Shown here in pieces: positions 60,520-64,000 of a stretch of DNA of 64,000 nt. A program made the position numbers and the translations under genes. The notes below the pieces were generated by a model. It searched no databases. It saw nothing but the letters and a program-made list of their open reading frames with translations, and was not told the DNA's origin. Position 1 is the stretch's first letter; each line of letters begins with the position of its first letter. This DNA comes from Symsagittifera roscoffensis (Eukaryota; Xenacoelomorpha; Acoela; Convolutidae): the NCBI RefSeq assembly GCF_963678635.1, contig NC_087071.1, forward strand, positions 1,416,537-1,480,536. Direction: 5' to 3'.

Positions 60520-61218
60520 GTCGATCGGATTACCCGATGATCGACAGAAGGTGACCATCTTGGTAGTGAGCACGATGTTGGCGTTGCGATGGATCGGAGA
60601 GAATGTGACGAAATACCGGGAATCGAAGAAACCAACGGTTGAATCGATAAACACTATTGATTATAGCAGGAGACTAGAGTTGTTTGAGACGGCGTGCAAG
60701 GTATTCGCCATACCTATGGAGGTCAGGCACATTTGGAGCCGCACAAGGTTCTTCCCGTAGTTTCCGAGCGACATTGACATCTTGGTTGTATATGGTGACG
60801 AAAGACCACATGAAAAAACATCGTAAAGAATATCGACAGTTTCTGGCAGAGATAAGACCGGAAGCCTTCAAGAAACCTTTGCTGACCCATCAAAATGCGA
60901 TCACGACGGGTTGGAAAAGAGTCGGTAGGGTGTCTAGAGACAATACCAAAGCGAGAGAATCGAAACTGGAGGAGGACTTGGCAAAGAATGTGAGCCTGAG
61001 CCTGCATAATTCCTTTTGCTTGAACAGGGAATCGAAAGTGAAAGGTTTACCAAATCAGGCAAAGAGGTTGCAAGAGCAGAGGGAGTGGATATGACCCTTC
61101 GAACAACTAAAAGCGTGGGAAGAGATCGTAATCAGCTCCGATAATGAGGAAGCGCTGCTAAAGCAGATCACGGTGTCAAACTCGTCAGGGCCTAGCACCT
61201 CAAATAGAAATACGAAAT
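60510..61218 (+). pseudogene. C-terminal reading frames of F, broken
   Basis: One phase reads IGLPDDRQKVTILVVSTMLA up to a TAG at 60,758. The next phase (60,684-61,094) reads DHMKKHRKEYRQFLAEIRPE and a basic stretch. After an in-frame TGA at 61,092 it continues as FEQLKAWEEIVISSDNEEAL to a final TGA near 61,218. Together they look like the basic and acidic end of one larger protein damaged by a frameshift and a stop. Not recognised. Confidence 0.4.
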
Positions 61219-62549
61219 GAGCAGTGGGCTCAATGAGGGTTTCTTGAGTCTTGAGAAGGAAAAAGGGGGCTCGAGTGTGAACTCGGATGAAATCCGAGGT
61301 CACGAAAAAGAAATTTTAACGAAACGAAATATTATTATTAATATGTTATAACTATTATATAAATCAAAATGCTGCATGACAATTTTCCGACTGGATAAAA
61401 CAAAAAACATTTTAGTCATTAGCTTCAAAAGCGGAGATTCAAGGTGCAGGTGTATGCAAATTTTGATTGCTGTTCAGCGATAGTGTGACAATTTTACATG
61501 GTTGTGAATTTTGGGTCGTAGATAAAGTTTAATCTGATGAAAACTTCTGTAAATGACCACTGGCACTGTATCTTGAGCAAAACTCAACGTTCTGGGGGTT
61601 CACTGGCAGACGGCAACTCGCGATCAGGACATCGATCTTGAGTCCGGGGAGTATGTTCCAGATTGTCATATTTGGAAGTTTGACCTTGAGCAATACAAAC
61701 AACGTAACTTTGGGTGAAATGTAATTTTTCAAAAATACGAATCGAGCCTGTCATGCTCAATTTTCTCGCGACAACTGAAAATCTCAGATATGCAAGATCA
61801 GAGCAACTGAATTACAATCGCGGGAAAATAGTCGAAAAAAGCAGCGGGAAATTGCTATTCGCAATTTCCAGATATAAAAATCACACGAGAGTAGAGCTGT
61901 CCTATCCTGAAATAGGAGACAGAACGATTACGAAAGAAGTGTATATTGATTCGAAGTGGACCAGAGTGAACCTTCGGTGGAAAGGTGGACAACCGAAGTC
62001 TCCCAATGGTCCAACCCAAAACTTTAATTCTCAAGTGCAAACTAATTTCCTTTACTGGAATTTTTTAATAGCAAACTTCTCAAGTTATTACCTTTATGCT
62101 AGAGTCGCTAGTGAATTTAGTTACTCCAATTCTCGAGTGTGCTGGTATGTGAGTACCCAATTTAGTTTTCTTGAGTGTGTTTTATAATTGTTATGTTGAG
62201 GTAAGGAGAGTTTTAGGTTGATCCATCTGAAATGGATCAAAGTTCCACATTCTAATAAAAAGTAACTATACGGACTGTTCCGACCCTGTTTTTAACGGCT
62301 TTCGCGTATTTTGGGTGTTTTGAGACCTAAGTATGGGGACGTTCTTATTTTCTAGAGCGGTGGGGGTATTTTGGTAGTGGCCTTTAGGCTGTAACGAGGG
62401 TTTTAGTCTCATGTCGCAAGTGAACCGATATGGCTTCGACCGTTCCAGGAGGAAAAACACAAGAGATAGTGTCCCTGACTTTTGAGCCAATAGTTATAGG
62501 GCCTATTTTTCTTTAACCTCATATGTGAATTAACTAGGCGACTGTTGCA
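61219..62549. other. AT-rich DNA without recognisable gene
   Basis: This starts with a strongly AT-rich stretch (61,305-61,370) that could be the 3' untranslated end of the F coding region. A 157-codon frame at 61,714-62,187 has no start context, family resemblance or repeat support that I can see, and I treat it as chance. The rest is neither 5S spacer nor F-like. Confidence 0.5.
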
Positions 62550-63020
62550 AAACTTAACACTTCCAAATTTTAATTTCTGGATCATAAGACCATGGTCAAA
62601 TCTTAGGGGACTGAGCAGATGAACCGACTTCGTCTAGCCCTCTGAAAGTTATAACCTTTTGAGTTCTCGGCGATGCCAAAAGGTTAAACTTAATCGAGCG
62701 TGGTGGGAAAAAAAGAATTTTTTTTCTTTCTCTTTCTGTCTCGATTTTGATTTTTCAGTGTCGGATCAAAAATTCGAGCTCAAAACTATTCCAACGATCT
62801 CATATAATTGTTTGTAGCTTCAGTGTACATGGGTTAATCATAAGTTGAAAGTTTGAGGGGTCCCGAATTTTGGCTATTTTGGACTAAAATTGGCCTAAAA
62901 GCTGGTTTAGGTTGGTACAATTTTTTTTGATATTTAAAGAGAAGTGTGCTGCCTTCCGTTGTCGCAGATGGCATTCAAAGATAGCTTATCAAATAGATTC
63001 GATTATTTAAATAGATTCGA
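62550..63020 (+). repeat. Diverged relic of the 5S spacer, no 5S gene
   Basis: The order matches the spacer from the AACTTGCCC region through sub-repeat 3 (CTCGGCGATGCC, AATCGAGCGTGGTG at 62,692-62,705), AATCATAAGTTGAAAG, CCCGAATTTTGGC and TGTCGCAGATGGCATTC, to CTTATCAAATAGATT. It then diverges where the splice-donor stem-loop would be. The distance from the end of F suggests it may be the right half of the unit that F entered. Confidence 0.8.
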
Positions 63021-63809
63021 AGTCAACCGTAAGTCAGTGATAAGCAGACACGACGAGGAGCGGAATCTCATTGAAGCAAGTACACCTGTCCATAATACCA
63101 TCATTAAGGAGCAACGTTTTGGGAACCTGCAGCCTGACCTGATTATCCAAAATAAAAAAAAGCAATCAACCCTCGTCCCCGATATCAAAATTTCAGCTGA
63201 AGCCTCAAAAACCCAAGAACAGAACGACACTGACGTGGCAACCAAATATTGAGCACTGAGATGTGCTTTCAACATTTACGGCCAAAAAAACTTCTAGAAC
63301 CCTTTTTTGAATGAATACTCAACTCAAGAAGGAAGAGCAACAACCTTGTGAGGAAATTGGCCAATCAAAATGTCCACCCTGCAGGGAACCTTGCAGTTGG
63401 ACACAACACCGGAAACGCGCAAAATTTTTAGATTGTGATCTACAAAAATTTATCTTTACCGAAGGCTTTTCGCGGTTTTAAAAATCTCAGATGTTGATCA
63501 TCTTCAATACAAGCGAAGATTTTCAAACTTACTATGATTTCAAACTTTCATTCTCTACTATTCTCAGTGTCCTTGTAAACACCCCTGTTTTGCTTATTTT
63601 ACTTCTGCTGAAATAAATTTTTCATCTGTTCTGGTCAGCTTAGTATCTGGCATGCTGGGCACTGCCTGGCACCAATATTAAACTGATTTTACTTTCCGAG
63701 TTGACAACGAAGCTTGCTTCAGTTGACTTACGGATTATACGGTTTTACACTACCAACGACTATAGTCCACCTTCAAATTCTTAACAAGCACTATGCAATT
63801 TACCATGAA
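63021..63809. other. Non-repetitive DNA without recognisable gene
   Basis: A 102-codon frame (62,944-63,252) starts inside the spacer relic and is Lys/Asn/Gln-rich. It has no recognisable family and is probably chance. Nothing else stands out. Confidence 0.4.
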
Positions 63810-64000
63810 AAGCTCGTTGATGTCAGCAAGAAGAGCCCAGTCGAGCCTGATGAATTGCACAAACGGTCAAAGCTCGCCTGAAAACTTTAAAATCTCCCGG
63901 ATTTACTAATTGAATCGGTAGATAATTGTCGTATCTAGGGGAACTCGGCAAATGAAGCGATTATGTTGAGCCAAATCAAAGGTGTAAGCATTTGAAATCT
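63810..64000 (+). repeat. Second diverged relic of the 5S spacer, cut by window end
   Basis: CTCGTTGATGTCAGCAAG, GCCCAGTCGAGCCTGATG and AATTGCACAAACGG correspond to sub-repeat 2 and the following spacer. It continues to TTTGAAATCT, the spacer sequence just before sub-repeat 3. A decayed array probably continues to the right. Confidence 0.75.

Larger units (their letters stand above)
57219..60520 (+). repeat. Tandem duplication of about 2 kb inside F
   Basis: The DNA from about 57,219 to 59,258 is repeated from about 59,264. The second copy lacks about 670 bp (57,737-58,402 of the first), 24 bp near 58,730 and about 110 bp near 59,092-59,198. It differs by single substitutions elsewhere. Confidence 0.8.
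55473..61310 (+). mobile_element. Long form F of the captured element, array boundary
   Basis: Spacer ends within GCATAAAT and is followed by coding-like DNA that extends beyond both ends of segments A-E. It covers the ~250 bp left of CACACGTGCG, all of the A-E content, and a further ~3.9 kb. The reading frames run rightward and end in an acidic tail with a TGA at 61,218, followed by an AT-rich stretch. Every frame is interrupted, so this copy is not functional as read. No reverse transcriptase, integrase or transposase motif could be recognised, so calling it a mobile element is an inference from its multicopy state. Confidence 0.5.

Noticed and set aside
61714-62187. A 157-codon frame in the AT-rich region
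   Set aside because: There is no family resemblance, start context, repetition or neighbouring gene to support it.
62944-63252. A 102-codon frame beginning in the spacer relic
   Set aside because: Its first ~25 codons are decayed 5S spacer. The rest shows no recognisable features.

Overview
The window is eukaryotic and almost certainly animal. Positions 1 to about 55,470 form a tandem 5S ribosomal DNA array with a unit of about 1,278 bp. I count 35 full-length 5S genes plus the 3' end of one at the left edge, all on the + strand. The 119-120 nt 5S sequence is of animal type. It has the TATA-like box near -27 that arthropod 5S genes use, so an arthropod or related invertebrate is my best guess (low confidence). 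There is no prokaryotic gene organisation. The many short ORFs that recur once per unit are spacer DNA read by chance.

Layout. From 1 to about 32.9 kb the units are nearly identical (spacing 1,276-1,283 bp) and the 5S genes differ essentially at one site (A/T at nt 11). From 32.9 to 39 kb a 3,706-bp compound unit occurs twice: one 5S unit plus a unit whose 5S gene has been replaced by 1.7 kb of captured protein-coding DNA. From 39 to 55.5 kb the units are increasingly diverged, several 5S copies are damaged, and three more captured segments occur (C, D, E). At 55.47 kb the array stops against the longest version of the captured DNA (F, about 5.8-7 kb). F contains broken reading frames of an unrecognised multicopy gene or element and an internal ~2-kb tandem duplication. 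From 61.2 kb to the end there is AT-rich DNA with two strongly diverged relics of the 5S spacer (62.55-63.02 kb and 63.81-64.0 kb) and no 5S gene.

The most interesting signal is on the minus strand inside every spacer, about 350-520 bp upstream of each 5S gene. It is a run of consecutive hairpins whose first member (in minus-strand order) places an optimal 5' splice site, AG|GUAAGUAUU, exactly at the top of a 15-bp stem formed by exon-like and intron-like arms. This is how the first stem-loop of spliced-leader (SL) RNAs is built. Linkage of SL RNA and 5S genes, sometimes in opposite orientation, is established in nematodes and several other phyla. Two positions that would be C-A mismatches on the + strand are U-G wobbles on the minus strand, which favours a minus-strand RNA. 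I found no canonical Sm site, so this is a candidate only.

The spacer also seems to be built from degenerate ~188-bp sub-repeats that resemble the internal promoter half of the 5S gene. The captured coding segments share breakpoints, which suggests one capture event that later spread through the array by unequal exchange or conversion, each time costing the array a 5S gene.
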